Under the pieces are notes generated by a model. It was not told where the DNA came from, did no database searches, and saw only the letters and a program-made list of their open reading frames with translations. Below, piece by piece: positions 1 to 6,744 of a DNA stretch of 12,222 nt. The translations under genes were made by a program, and so were the position numbers. Source of the stretch: JAICIG01 sp035532215 (GTDB lineage: Bacteria; Planctomycetota; Planctomycetia; Pirellulales; JAICIG01); the NCBI GenBank assembly GCA_035532215.1, contig DATKRK010000145.1, positions 1 to 12,222 of the forward strand. The letters run 5' to 3'. Each line of letters starts with the position of its first letter. The stretch's first letter is position 1.

Positions 1-2
1 TC

Positions 3-131
3 ATCGAGCGGATGCTGACCGTCAGCGAGACGTGCCGCCTGCAAGGCCGCTCGATCTTCAGCTACCTGACAGCCGCTGTCGAAGCCCACTTCCGCGGTCA
101 ACCCGTCGCCTCGCTCCTCCCCGGCGCGTGA
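3..131 (+). pseudogene. IS66-family transposase, C-terminal end only (cut by window edge)
   Basis: The reading frame is open from the first bases and ends at TGA 129-131, giving 42 residues. They contain ERMLTVSETCRLQGRSIF, then SYLTAAVEAHFRG, then QPVASLLPGA. This is the typical tail of IS66-type DDE transposases (TCR-QGRS...YLT...H..G.P.PSLLP). The N-terminal and catalytic parts lie left of the window, so it cannot be said whether the gene is intact. No clear IS66 terminal inverted repeat could be picked out just downstream. The family assignment comes from recall of the C-terminal motif only; the frame itself is certain. Confidence 0.72.
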
Positions 132-302
132 ACGGTTACCCGAGTGGTTGTTATAGCGAAGTTAGTTAATCCTGGGCGCCTGGGAGGCGGGCAGCCGAGA
201 GATTCGACGATGAGCGAGCGGATATGCACCGGCAACGCTTGGCGCCAGCTTTAGATATCGTCCTGCTTTTTGGAGGACGAGGCAATTCGCCAAGCCGGGA
301 CA

Positions 303-436
303 ATTACGGGTTCCTTCTCTTTTCTGGTCGCGGCGGCCGATGCAAGGGGGCAAGTGAAGCTGCATCGAGAACGATAGCGCGCGAACGAAGGCCGCAAGCT
401 CATAACTGCCTGGAACAGAGAAGAGGAACCCGTAAT
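303..436. repeat. 12-bp perfect inverted repeat, 110-bp spacer
   Basis: ATTACGGGTTCC at 303-314 is matched by its exact reverse complement GGAACCCGTAAT at 425-436. The similarity continues imperfectly inward (TTCTCT against AGAAGA). The spacer has no recognisable gene. It could be the ends of a tiny non-autonomous element or the stem of a long hairpin. No target-site duplication was identified. Confidence 0.45.
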
Positions 437-601
437 CGAATGCGGCCGCAAGGACAGTCAGAGCCTGACGCTCCTTTCTCGCGTCCAAACGTGCGAAGTG
501 CGGCGAAAAAAGCGGAGCAATCTCTAAAGCTGGCGGCAGACGGCAAAGAAGCTTGGCGACTGAGTTTCCGCCGCTCGCCGCCTCCACCAATTGCGGCTGT
601 A

Positions 602-748
602 AGCACCGAGGATTAAATAGATTCCCTATACGGCAGTGGGGTGCCTGGCGGCAGAGCGAAGCGATGCCCCAGCGACCTGGGGCTTCGCCTAGGCTCAGCC
701 CCAGGCGCCCACGTCTTTGCATTGGGAGGTTATTTAATCCTCGATGCT
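602..748. repeat. Palindromic intergenic repeat unit (REP/MITE-like)
   Basis: The ends are inverted copies: AGCACCGAGGATTAAATA near 602-619 and TATTTAATCCTCGATGC near 731-747, differing at one inner base. Nested inside are GTGGGGTGCCTGG against CCAGGCGCCCAC (imperfect), a strong hairpin at 656-688 (GCGAAGC / gatg bulge / CCCCA, loop GCGACC, then TGGGGCTTCGC), and the alternative pair CCTGGGGC (676-683) / GCCCCAGG (698-705). No coding capacity is evident. A related end sequence (GTTAGTTAATCCTGGGCGCC) sits at about 161-180, so at least one more partial copy is nearby. Confidence 0.6.
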
Positions 749-802
749 AAGCTTAGAATATTAAAGGAGACCCCCGCAGGCATCCATTAAGGAACCATTG
801 CC

Positions 803-1282
803 ATGAACCGCCAGCGCGATCAGCGAACGCAGTCCGCTCAGCCAGACCCGCCTGCCGCCCCGCTGCACGAACCGCTGCTCGACGCCATGCACCGCCTGGA
901 GGCGGCGCTGGCCGCGCCGGCGCCCGGCCGAGAAGAAGCGTGGCGCGGGCGCGTCGCCGTCGAGTTGCGCAGCTTTCACGAGACGCTCGCCGCTCATGTT
1001 TCTTCGACCGAGTCGCGCAAAGGCATGTTCGGCGAGATCGAATCGCTCGAACCGGCCTTGCACCATCGCATCGACAGGTTGCGCCACGAACACGCCGATC
1101 TGGTCCGCCAATCGCTCTCGCTCGAAACGCACCTGGCGCCCGCAACGCCGGGCCATCCGTTCAATTTTCACGACGTCCGCCAGCGCGCCGGCTGGCTGCT
1201 GACCGCCTTGCGGCACCACCAGGCGCTGGAAGCCGACTTGGTCTTCGAGCTGTACGATTCCGACGTCGGCGTCGGCGATTAA
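803..1282 (+). CDS. Hemerythrin-like (HHE-type) cytosolic protein
   Basis: This 159-residue, His- and Glu-rich, all-helical protein has no signal peptide. Histidines fall in helix-like spacing: FHETLAAHVSSTE (H59, H65), HHRIDRLRHEHADL (H87, H88, H95, H97) and LRHHQALEADLVFE (H138, H139 with E143), ending in a D.GVGD tail. This pattern fits hemerythrin/HHE cation-binding four-helix bundles, which bind a di-iron centre for O2/NO sensing or storage. The ligand set is not fully canonical, so metal binding is inferred. AAGGA about 9 nt upstream supports ATG 803. The next gene starts 94 bp downstream on the same strand without obvious functional link. An unrelated helical protein remains possible. 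Confidence 0.6.
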   Translation: MNRQRDQRTQSAQPDPPAAPLHEPLLDAMHRLEAALAAPAPGREEAWRGRVAVELRSFHETLAAHVSSTESRKGMFGEIESLEPALHHRIDRLRHEHADLVRQSLSLETHLAPATPGHPFNFHDVRQRAGWLLTALRHHQALEADLVFELYDSDVGVGD

Positions 1283-1376
1283 CGTCGCGGGCTGACAACG
1301 TAGCTCGGCGCATTTCCTTCGGTTAGATTGGTGCGGAGCCAATCCTGCCCCTGCCATCCCCTGGGAAATCGAACCC

Positions 1377-3062
1377 ATGCTCGCCCGCCTGCTCCTTGTC
1401 GCCGCTTGTTTTCTCTGCCTATCTTTGTCTCAAACCAGCGCGGCCGAGGAACCGCTCGATCTAGGCGGCGTCACCGAGCGGCACGTGATGATCCCGATGC
1501 GCGACGGGGCGAAGCTCTCGGCCTATCTCTACTTCCCGCCGGGCGATGGCCCCTGGCCGGTGCTGTACGAGCAGCGCTATGCTGACCTGTCCCATCCGAA
1601 TACCCGCAAGTCGTTCGCCAAGCTGGCCTCCGGCGGATACGTGGTGGCGGCCGAGAACTTCCGCGGCACGCACCTTTCGGAAGGCCAGTGGGTCGGCTAT
1701 CGCGCGCTGGCCTGGGGCAAGCTGCAAGACGGCTACGACACGGTCGAATGGCTGGCTGCGCAGCCGTGGAGCACCGGTAAGATCGGCACGTTCGGCAGCT
1801 CGCAGGCCGGCTTCGCCCAGAACTTTCTGGCCGTTGCCGCGCCGCCTCATTTGACGTGTCAATACATGATCGACACCGGGCTGAGCCTGTTTCACGAGGG
1901 CTACCGCATCGGCGGCGCCACGAAGCCGCAGCGGTTCAAGGGGATGGCAGGCGTCTGTCGCAATCCGGACGACAACCGCCGCTTGATGGACGAGTGGTTC
2001 TCGCATCCCGACTACGACGACTACTGGGCCGACGAAGATTGCACGCGCCACTTCGAAAAGATGAACGTCCCCTGCTTCACCATCGGCAGTTGGTACGACT
2101 ACATGTGCGTCGGCTCGGTACAAAGCTACATCGGCCGCCAGCACCAGGGCGGCCCAAACTCGCAAGGCAAGCAGCAGCTCTTGCTCGGACCCTGGCTGCA
2201 CGGCCGCTTCAAGGACGCGAACCGCACGGGCGAACTGACCTATCCAGAAAACGCCCGCTTTCCGATGGAACGGCACATGCTCCGCTGGTTCGATCATTAC
2301 CTCAAGGGCGTCGACAACGCCGTCGAGCGCGAGCCGACCGTGCGCTGTTACACGATGGGCGCGGTCGGCGAAACCGGCTCGCCCGGCAACGAGTGGCGCA
2401 CGGCCGACGACTGGCCGATCGCCGCCGAGCCAACCTCTTATTACTTGCACGCCGGCGGCAAGCTTTCGCTCGCCAAGCCCGACGCGGAAGAAAACAGCCC
2501 GCAGGCGGCGACGGCCTTCCGCTCCGATCCCGTTCATCCGAACAGCATTCCCAGCGTGGCCTTCCCAGGCGCCGCCGACGCCCGCCAGTTCGAAGAGCAG
2601 GCCGAGGTGCGCACCTTCACCAGCGAAGTGCTCGCCGCGCCGGTCGAATGGACCGGGCTGGTCAAGGCCGAGTTGTTCGTGACCTCTTCGGCGCCCGACA
2701 GCGACTTTATCGTGCGCGTCAGCGACGTTTATCCCGACGGGCGGTCGATCTTAATCATGGACATGATCCGCCGGGCCCGCTACCGCGAGGGCTTCGAGCG
2801 CGAAGTCTTCATGCAGCCCGGCCAACCGTATCGCGTGGCGTTCGACGTCGGCTGGTTGAGCCAGGTCTTCGCCGCGGGCCATCGGATTCGCATCACGGTG
2901 GCCAGCACCGGCGCCCCGTTCTACGAACCGCAGCCCAACACCGGCGAGCCCGCGACCATCGAACCGCCCGAGCGGCGCCTCGTCGCCGAAAACCGCGTGC
3001 TGCACGATCGGCGGCGCGCTTCGCGCGTCATCGGGCCGCTGGCGGAGCCGACGAGCAATTGA
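1377..3062 (+). CDS. Secreted CocE/NonD-type serine hydrolase (S15, X-Pro dipeptidyl-peptidase-like)
   Basis: This 561-residue protein starts with a typical signal peptide (MLARLLLVAACFLCLSLSQ, cleavage probably after TSA-A near residue 23), so it acts in the periplasm or outside. The alpha/beta-hydrolase domain shows the nucleophile elbow GSSQAG (Ser142), a candidate acid in SWYDYM (Asp241) and the catalytic His in LGPWLHG (His275). The spacing resembles CocE. Residues of about 390-545 form the C-terminal jelly-roll domain of this family (VEWTGLVKAELFVTSSAPDSD, then DVYPDGRS, then AGHRIRITVAST). The family hydrolyses acyl or peptide esters and amides; the natural substrate cannot be read from sequence. 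Length is normal and the frame is intact. The ribosome binding site before ATG 1377 is weak (GGGAAA). Confidence 0.9.
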   Translation: MLARLLLVAACFLCLSLSQTSAAEEPLDLGGVTERHVMIPMRDGAKLSAYLYFPPGDGPWPVLYEQRYADLSHPNTRKSFAKLASGGYVVAAENFRGTHLSEGQWVGYRALAWGKLQDGYDTVEWLAAQPWSTGKIGTFGSSQAGFAQNFLAVAAPPHLTCQYMIDTGLSLFHEGYRIGGATKPQRFKGMAGVCRNPDDNRRLMDEWFSHPDYDDYWADEDCTRHFEKMNVPCFTIGSWYDYMCVGSVQSYIGRQHQGGPNSQGKQQLLLGPWLHGRFKDANRTGELTYPENARFPMERHMLRWFDHYLKGVDNAVEREPTVRCYTMGAVGETGSPGNEWRTADDWPIAAEPTSYYLHAGGKLSLAKPDAEENSPQAATAFRSDPVHPNSIPSVAFPGAADARQFEEQAEVRTFTSEVLAAPVEWTGLVKAELFVTSSAPDSDFIVRVSDVYPDGRSILIMDMIRRARYREGFEREVFMQPGQPYRVAFDVGWLSQVFAAGHRIRITVASTGAPFYEPQPNTGEPATIEPPERRLVAENRVLHDRRRASRVIGPLAEPTSN

Positions 3063-3105
3063 GCGGCAGAAAAGCGGGAACATTCCGAGATAATCAATTC
3101 ACAAG

Positions 3106-3130
3106 CCGCGCAGCGTCGCTTTAACTGCGC
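3106..3130. terminator. Possible weak hairpin after the hydrolase gene
   Basis: GCGCAG (3108-3113) can pair with CTGCGC (3125-3130) around an 11-nt loop that contains TTTAA. It lies about 45 bp past the hydrolase stop. There is no downstream T-run, so it is at best a weak terminator candidate. Confidence 0.25.
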
Positions 3131-3208
3131 AATTCCGCGATGCCCAGCGCGCATAGAGCCTCTCCCTACTACAAGGTTTGGCTCTACGACCCTCGATCCC
3201 TTACCTGG

Positions 3209-3394
3209 ATTGACAGTCGCCGATCCAGAGTCAGGGCGCCGATTGCGGGACGCCTCGAAGTGCAGTTCGTCGAAGCGGACCTGCGCCGCTTTCTTATTTC
3301 GTTTGCCCTCGACCAGCTTCACGCGCTGGCCGTTGAGCCAGTCCATTTAGCAATTCTTCTGACGATTGAACCAGGGTTTGGTAGAGCGCGCCAT
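3209..3394 (-). pseudogene. Broken N-terminal remnant of a tyrosine recombinase/integrase
   Basis: Read from ATG 3394 on the minus strand, the frame gives MARSTKPWFNRQKNC, then a TAA stop, then MDWLNGQRVKLVEGKRNKK followed by AAQVRFDELHFEASRNRRPDSGSATV. This matches the start of many planctomycete-type phage integrases (KPWF...W...NGK-V-L..GKK-K..A...F..L). The stop sits where a Trp is usual. After the 'SATV' segment the resemblance ends; the SAM-like and catalytic domains are missing although the frame stays open into the hydrolase gene. It is therefore inactive, truncated by deletion or insertion. It begins only about 146 bp from the tRNA fragment and points away from it, as an integrase of an older element at the same site would. 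Family call is from motif recall. Confidence 0.6.
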
Positions 3395-3539
3395 GATAGT
3401 CCTCATCTGGTAGATACGCGGAGAACTTCGCCGCCTCTCGCGCTGCGAGAGGGATTCTGTCACTAATTCTGTCGCCCGGGCGGCGAGCAGCGTTTGCGAC
3501 AGTCGCAGCAAACCGTTATGTGGAATGTGCTTAAATCAG
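3395..3539. other. Short non-coding spacer between integrase remnant and att site
   Basis: No gene is visible. The stretch contains a small dyad (CTCTCGC...GCGAGAG at about 3435-3452). It presumably represents the original downstream flank of the tRNA gene or the left arm of the older element. Confidence 0.35.
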
Positions 3540-3581
3540 TGGGCGGCACAGGACTCGAACCTGTGACTTCTACCGTGCAAT
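3540..3581 (-). other. 3' fragment of a tRNA gene, putative attachment site (att)
   Basis: On the minus strand the sequence reads: partial anticodon loop ATTGCAC, anticodon-stem strand GGTAG, variable AAGTC, T-arm ACAGG-TTCGAGT-CCTGT, acceptor strand GCCGCCC and discriminator A (3540). The CCA end is not encoded. The 5' half is missing: no GGGCGGC acceptor strand or D-arm lies to the right, and the base before the loop no longer pairs with GGTAG. This is the footprint of integration in a tRNA anticodon arm, leaving the 3' part at one end. The isotype is unsafe because the crossover may lie inside the anticodon; TGC would suggest Ala, but the deduced 3:70 pair would be G-C rather than G-U, which argues against Ala. 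Confidence 0.75.
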
Positions 3582-3586
3582 TACAA

Positions 3587-3615
3587 TTGACGAATTTTAC
3601 CAGCCAAAATAGCAT
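3587..3615 (+). promoter_or_regulatory. Predicted sigma-70-type promoter of the integrase gene
   Basis: TTGACG (3587-3592) and TAGCAT (3610-3615) are separated by exactly 17 bp. Transcription would begin near 3622, 17 nt before ATG 3639, which carries a GGACGGGA ribosome binding site. The -35 box lies immediately beside the att fragment, so excision would change what lies upstream of it. Confidence 0.5.
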
Positions 3616-3638
3616 GTTTTCTGCGGACGGGAAATAAC

Positions 3639-4994
3639 ATGGGAAATAACAAGGCGGTATTGAGGGCCAAAATGGCGAAGAAATCGACGCGGGGCGCGGG
3701 TCGTCGGAAGCACGGTGCGAAGTGCTTGTGCTGTGGCAAGAGGCACGAAGACGGGGCGCCGTGGTGGAACCAGGGCAAGTCCTGTTGGTCGATCACGACC
3801 GGCAAAGGTCGCTCGCAACTACTCGTGAAGGCCCGCGACGTATACGACCGGGAGGCCCACGATCTTGCGATGCAGCGATGGAAGGATCGGAAGGATGGCT
3901 CGCAACAGCCCTCCCGAGCCCCAGCGGACGGTGAGAATCTAACCGTCACGGAGTTGTGCGATCACTATCTCGACCACCTGGAGTCGAACGCCAAACTGAC
4001 GACCTACGAGGACTGCCTAGCGTTATTCAAAGACCTGTGCGGCGAGATCGGAGAACTTACGGTCGCCGACTTGCGGCATGGAGGCGTGAAACGCATCAAG
4101 CAGTGGGCGAAAGGCCATGCCGGCTGGGGCAACAGCACATTGGGAATAGTCTACAGCCGGGTCAAGTCGGTCTTCAATTTCGCGGCCAACAGCGACGACA
4201 ATGAAGAGGCGATGGACCTGATTGCGTCAAGTCCGATCCGCAAGCTGAACACCGGCAAGAATCGGATGCGGGCCAAAGCACGCGAGTCGTTCTTTACGCC
4301 GGAGCAGGAAGCGGCCATCTTGACAATCGCCGAGGCGTCGAAGCGATGCCCGCAGTTCGCCATTGCCTTCAAGATGCTGATCGCGACGGGCTGCCGCCCC
4401 GAAGAATTCTGCACGGTGACTGCCGACGACGTGCATACGGACGAGCAGGGCAACCTCTATTGGTTCGTCGAGCACAAGAATAAAAAGCACACCGGCATCC
4501 GGCGCCGCGTGTACATGCTCACGGCAGAGGCCGAGCAAATCACCCGGCAACAGGTCGAGCTATACCCCACGGGCGCCCTTTTCCGAAACGGGTGGAACCT
4601 ACCGTGGACGAGGACGAACCTCTTGAACCAACTCCGCAGGATCACGAAGCTGCCGGAGTGCCAAGCACTGGGCCTCAATGAGCATGTGGTTACGAACCCT
4701 AACGCGATCCAAGAGGTGAAGCGCAAGAACTCGCTCATCAAGAGCGAAGTCAAACGGCTGCCCGTGCCCAAAGAGAGACGCGAGTACAAGTATGTCGTCT
4801 ACACGACCCGGCACACCTTCGGCTATCGGTGGGCCAATGGGGTCTATGGCCGCGAGTTGAGCTACCAGCGGATCGCTGACCTGATGGGCAACAGTGCCAA
4901 GGAAGTCGAGCGCACCTACGGCCACGCCAGCCAGGGCACCCCAGGACTCGTCAAGGCCCTCAAAAGTGCCGCGACCGATACCGGCGAGGCTTAG
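3639..4994 (+). CDS. int: Tyrosine-family site-specific integrase
   Basis: The protein is 451 residues and cuts and rejoins DNA at att sites. The N-terminal part has a CLCCGK motif and PWWNQGKSCW (residues 41-50), probably the arm-binding domain; residues 100-185 look like the SAM-like core-binding domain (LTVTELCDHYLDHL...). The catalytic domain shows ATGCRPEEF (Arg253), EHKNKKHTG (beta-hairpin Lys, about 280), YTTRHTF (Arg391; the usual first His of HxxR is Tyr388), MGNSAKEVERTYGH (Asn418 where His is usual; nucleophile Tyr427). Its place next to the tRNA fragment, reading inward, is typical. ATG 3639 has a good ribosome binding site; ATG 3672 (MAKKSTRG) is an alternative start. Its last 35 bp overlap the convergent HTH gene. 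Confidence 0.93.
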   Translation: MGNNKAVLRAKMAKKSTRGAGRRKHGAKCLCCGKRHEDGAPWWNQGKSCWSITTGKGRSQLLVKARDVYDREAHDLAMQRWKDRKDGSQQPSRAPADGENLTVTELCDHYLDHLESNAKLTTYEDCLALFKDLCGEIGELTVADLRHGGVKRIKQWAKGHAGWGNSTLGIVYSRVKSVFNFAANSDDNEEAMDLIASSPIRKLNTGKNRMRAKARESFFTPEQEAAILTIAEASKRCPQFAIAFKMLIATGCRPEEFCTVTADDVHTDEQGNLYWFVEHKNKKHTGIRRRVYMLTAEAEQITRQQVELYPTGALFRNGWNLPWTRTNLLNQLRRITKLPECQALGLNEHVVTNPNAIQEVKRKNSLIKSEVKRLPVPKERREYKYVVYTTRHTFGYRWANGVYGRELSYQRIADLMGNSAKEVERTYGHASQGTPGLVKALKSAATDTGEA

Positions 4995-5253
4995 GCCGGA
5001 AGTCCGGCGGTTCCGCAGCCAGCCGAAAGGTCCGATCTTCGAGGAACGCCGCGACGACGTGTTCAAAGATTTTTATTTGCCCCGAGGCGCCTATCTTTGG
5101 ATTGCGGCGACCGCGGTCGCCGATACGGACGTGCTCGATTTTTGGCGCGTGGTGGCCCGTTTTTGGGTCAATATGGTTGCACCAGCGTCTGAGGGTATCG
5201 GCCGATACGCCTATCCTCTGAGAAGCCTCATTGATGTCCAAGAGATTCGACAT
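4960..5253 (-). CDS. Excisionase-like small HTH DNA-binding protein
   Basis: This 97-residue protein has an N-terminal winged-HTH pattern of the MerR/excisionase kind: LLDINEASQRIGVSADTLRR (residues 4-23), a charged wing with basic residues (GDRGRRNPKI) and a helix FEHVVAAFLED. Its tail is basic (RPKPRRYRSRHF). Beside an integrase, such proteins usually steer recombination towards excision or act as repressors. ATG 5253 is preferred because AAAGGGGGGCAG lies just before it; an upstream ATG at 5292 would overlap the preceding gene. It is the last gene of the minus-strand cluster and overlaps the integrase 3' end by 35 bp tail to tail, so transcripts of the two genes would be antisense at their ends. 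Confidence 0.68.
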   Translation of the reverse strand: MSNLLDINEASQRIGVSADTLRRWCNHIDPKTGHHAPKIEHVRIGDRGRRNPKIGASGQIKIFEHVVAAFLEDRTFRLAAEPPDFRPKPRRYRSRHF

Positions 5254-5270
5254 TCTGCCCCCCTTTTGCC

Positions 5271-5669
5271 TCAAATGCTCGAATATGCCCATTTAAATTC
5301 TGTGGCCGGCAATACGTATCTGTCCCCGCCTGTTGCCGGCCATTTCATACGCTTCGATAGAGCGTCCAATCGTGCTGCCCTCGCGGCATCGAAAAAACGA
5401 TTTTGCCATCGATCCAAAACACCAGCCGCTCCCCCCGTGTCCTCGCACTCGATGTGCAGACCAGGGGCAAACCGAGCGAGGATCGTCAGTTCGCGAAGCT
5501 CGGTGTAGTCGCGAAGCTCCGCAAACGTCGCCATGCAAAACAACGTGACAGAACGGCGGCCGGCGCGAAAGCCGATCGTCGCCGCGTCATCGGGGTCGAT
5601 CGCCACTTCGAGGCGGCGAATTGGGGCGCCGGGCGTCGTCTCTGCTTTGTTGATAAATCTCTCGCGTCT
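5271..5669 (-). CDS. Hypothetical protein, element accessory gene
   Basis: I do not recognise this protein. From GTG 5669 it has about 132 residues, with no membrane segment or signal peptide. The N-terminal half looks beta-rich (RRLEVAIDPDDAATIGFRAG, RRSVTLFCMATFAEL) and the C-terminal half alternates helices ending in a Trp/Tyr-rich tail. GAGGG seven bases upstream of GTG 5669 makes this start likely; a longer version from TTG 5726 (151 residues) has a poorer ribosome binding site. Its stop is 17 bp before the HTH gene start, so the two are probably co-transcribed. The 169-bp gap upstream holds a perfect GAAA-loop hairpin (5736-5749) and may carry a separate promoter. Confidence 0.6.
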   Translation of the reverse strand, partial: RRERFINKAETTPGAPIRRLEVAIDPDDAATIGFRAGRRSVTLFCMATFAELRDYTELRELTILARFAPGLHIECEDTGGAAGVLDRWQNRFFDAARAARLDALSKRMKWPATGGDRYVLPATEFKWAYSSI

Positions 5670-5735
5670 CACTGTTCTGCCCTCTCTATCTGTAATGCAC
5701 TCTCCGCCGGCACCTTGGCTCGTCAAGCCCGTGCG

Positions 5736-5749
5736 ACAGCGAAAGCTGT
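5736..5749. other. Small perfect hairpin in the gap upstream of the hypothetical gene
   Basis: ACAGC-GAAA-GCTGT forms a 5-bp stem with a GNRA tetraloop on the plus strand (TTTC loop on the minus). A second short dyad, GCCGC...GCGGC, lies at about 5817-5832, just past the stop of the coiled-coil gene, and may be a weak terminator. There is no T-run. Confidence 0.3.
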
Positions 5750-5838
5750 GCTTGCTGGTATGTTTGCTGACTGGCCGGCAAGGTCCACGTCGGACGTTTC
5801 GAAAACGAGGAGGGAGCCGCAGAATCGCGGCGATTGGC

Positions 5839-6579
5839 TCACGCTAAACCCAAGGCTGCGGGGTTTTCCTTGCGTAGCTTCATGTACTGATCCATCGGAA
5901 CGTCCTTGATGTTCACCCTGCCGCCATTGGGCAAGGCGCCTGCGCCGCCGGAGCCTCCGATGCCACCGACCACGCCGGACTTGAACAGGTTTCCATACCG
6001 CGGTGCGTCTTCCTTCATCTTCTTGACCGCTTCGCGTGGCGCCATTTGCAAGACTGTCGACTCGCCGGTTTCGGGATCGACGCTGATGAAGTCGACCATC
6101 GGCTTGTCGTCGACGAGCTTCGTCTGGCTGCGAAGAACGGTGACAACGATGTCAGCATTGAAGGCGTCGCCGGCCGAGGCGGCATCGCGAAGGGCTTGTT
6201 CGATCGTCGAATCCTGCCACTTCTTTTCCGCAGTGACCGCCCGCTGCTCAGCGGCACTGATCTTGCCGGTGAAATCCTCTTCGAGCTTTTTCTTCTCGAC
6301 CTTCGCTTGCTCTTCCTTGGTCCGCAATTGCTTGCGAACGCCCTCCAGCGACTCTTCCAGCTTCGTGCGTTCCTCGCCGGTCAGCTTGGCGTTTTCCAAC
6401 GTCGATTGAAGCTGCTGTTCGAGTCTCTGATACTGGGCTTGATGTGCCCGCTTGTCGGCAGCGAGGGCCTTATCGAACTCTGCTTGCGTGAGCATCTTCG
6501 GGGGGTCGATCGGCGGTATCTCGCCGTCGTAGCAAACGAGTTCGGGGGCCATGTACAGATTGACGAACGATCGAGCCAT
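5839..6579 (-). CDS. Coiled-coil protein resembling phage capsid scaffolding proteins
   Basis: The protein is 246 residues. The start MARSFVNLYMAPELVCYDGE is followed by a long charged helix from about residue 30 to 125 (LTQAEFDKALAADKRAH..., then LEQQLQSTLENAKLTGEERT..., then EEQAKVEKKKLEEDF). A mixed domain follows (DAFNADIVVTVLRSQTKLVDD, PMVDFISVDPETGES), then a Gly-rich linker (GVVGGIGGSGGAGALPNGG) and a C-terminal tail with MDQYMKLRKENP at residues 229-240. Coiled coil, flexible linker and a short basic C-terminal helix is the usual build of phage scaffolding proteins, whose tail binds the capsid protein. No capsid gene is in view. AGAGGA lies 8 bp before ATG 6579. A general coiled-coil structural protein remains possible. 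Confidence 0.62.
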   Translation of the reverse strand: MARSFVNLYMAPELVCYDGEIPPIDPPKMLTQAEFDKALAADKRAHQAQYQRLEQQLQSTLENAKLTGEERTKLEESLEGVRKQLRTKEEQAKVEKKKLEEDFTGKISAAEQRAVTAEKKWQDSTIEQALRDAASAGDAFNADIVVTVLRSQTKLVDDKPMVDFISVDPETGESTVLQMAPREAVKKMKEDAPRYGNLFKSGVVGGIGGSGGAGALPNGGRVNIKDVPMDQYMKLRKENPAALGLA

Positions 6580-6616
6580 TGCTAGGTTCCTCTGACATAA
6601 TTAAGGATGTGGCCTG

Positions 6617-6730
6617 GCCGGCGCAGAACGCGCCGGCGATTAGAAAAATCCTAGCCGTGCCGGCCCCGCAGCCGGCACGGCCCTTTGCTGCCGCGGAGTC
6701 GCGGCGTCGCTCGCCCGGTCGACGCGAGCG
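6617..6730. repeat. Four tandem hairpins in an intra-cluster gap
   Basis: Four stem-loops follow one another: GCCGGCGC/GCGCCGGC (6617-6637, 8 bp), GCCGTGCCGG/CCGGCACGGC (6654-6681, 10 bp), GCCGCG/CGCGGC (6690-6705, 6 bp, GAGT loop) and CGCTCGC/GCGAGCG (6708-6730, 7 bp). All stems are perfect. They occupy most of the 165-bp gap between two minus-strand genes that share a C-terminal motif. None has a T-run on the minus strand directly after the stem, so they are not classic intrinsic terminators; transcript processing, attenuation or a protein-binding role are options. Confidence 0.55.
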
Positions 6731-6744
6731 GCGATAGACGTGTG

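Larger units (their letters stand above)
132..802. other. Long intergenic stretch with inverted repeats, no credible gene
   Basis: About 670 bp lie between the transposase tail and the hemerythrin-like gene. Open frames exist on both strands, the longest on the minus strand at 162-722, but they overlap one another, lack convincing ribosome binding sites and encode low-complexity Arg/Ala/Pro-rich products, so I treat them as chance frames in GC-rich DNA. What is visible is repeat structure: a 12-bp perfect inverted repeat (303-314 and 425-436), a palindromic unit at 602-748, and a TTAATCCT-containing end at about 158-184 that shares the 12-mer TGGGCGCCTGGG (173-184) with the complement of 700-711. 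This looks like IS or MITE debris. Confidence 0.5.

Noticed and set aside
162..722. Open minus-strand frame of 186 codons in the left intergenic region, with a plus-strand frame overlapping it
   Set aside because: It runs through the palindromic repeat (602-722), lacks a ribosome binding site, and its composition is what GC-rich non-coding DNA gives by chance.
1461..2537. Long minus-strand frame opposite the hydrolase gene
   Set aside because: It is a mirror frame of a strongly supported gene with signal peptide, catalytic residues and C-terminal domain on the plus strand.
1856..3124. 422-codon plus-strand frame overlapping the hydrolase
   Set aside because: Arg-rich out-of-frame reading of the hydrolase; no domain sense.
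3140..3466. 108-codon plus-strand frame before the att site
   Set aside because: It overlaps the integrase remnant on the opposite strand and shows no domain or ribosome binding site.
3540..3581. Complete functional tRNA gene
   Set aside because: No D-arm, no 5' acceptor strand and no matching 5' anticodon stem are found to the right; only the 3' part is present.
5906..6585. Plus-strand frames opposite the coiled-coil gene
   Set aside because: The minus strand gives a coherent heptad-rich protein with a ribosome binding site; the plus frames are Leu/Arg- or Ser-rich mirrors.
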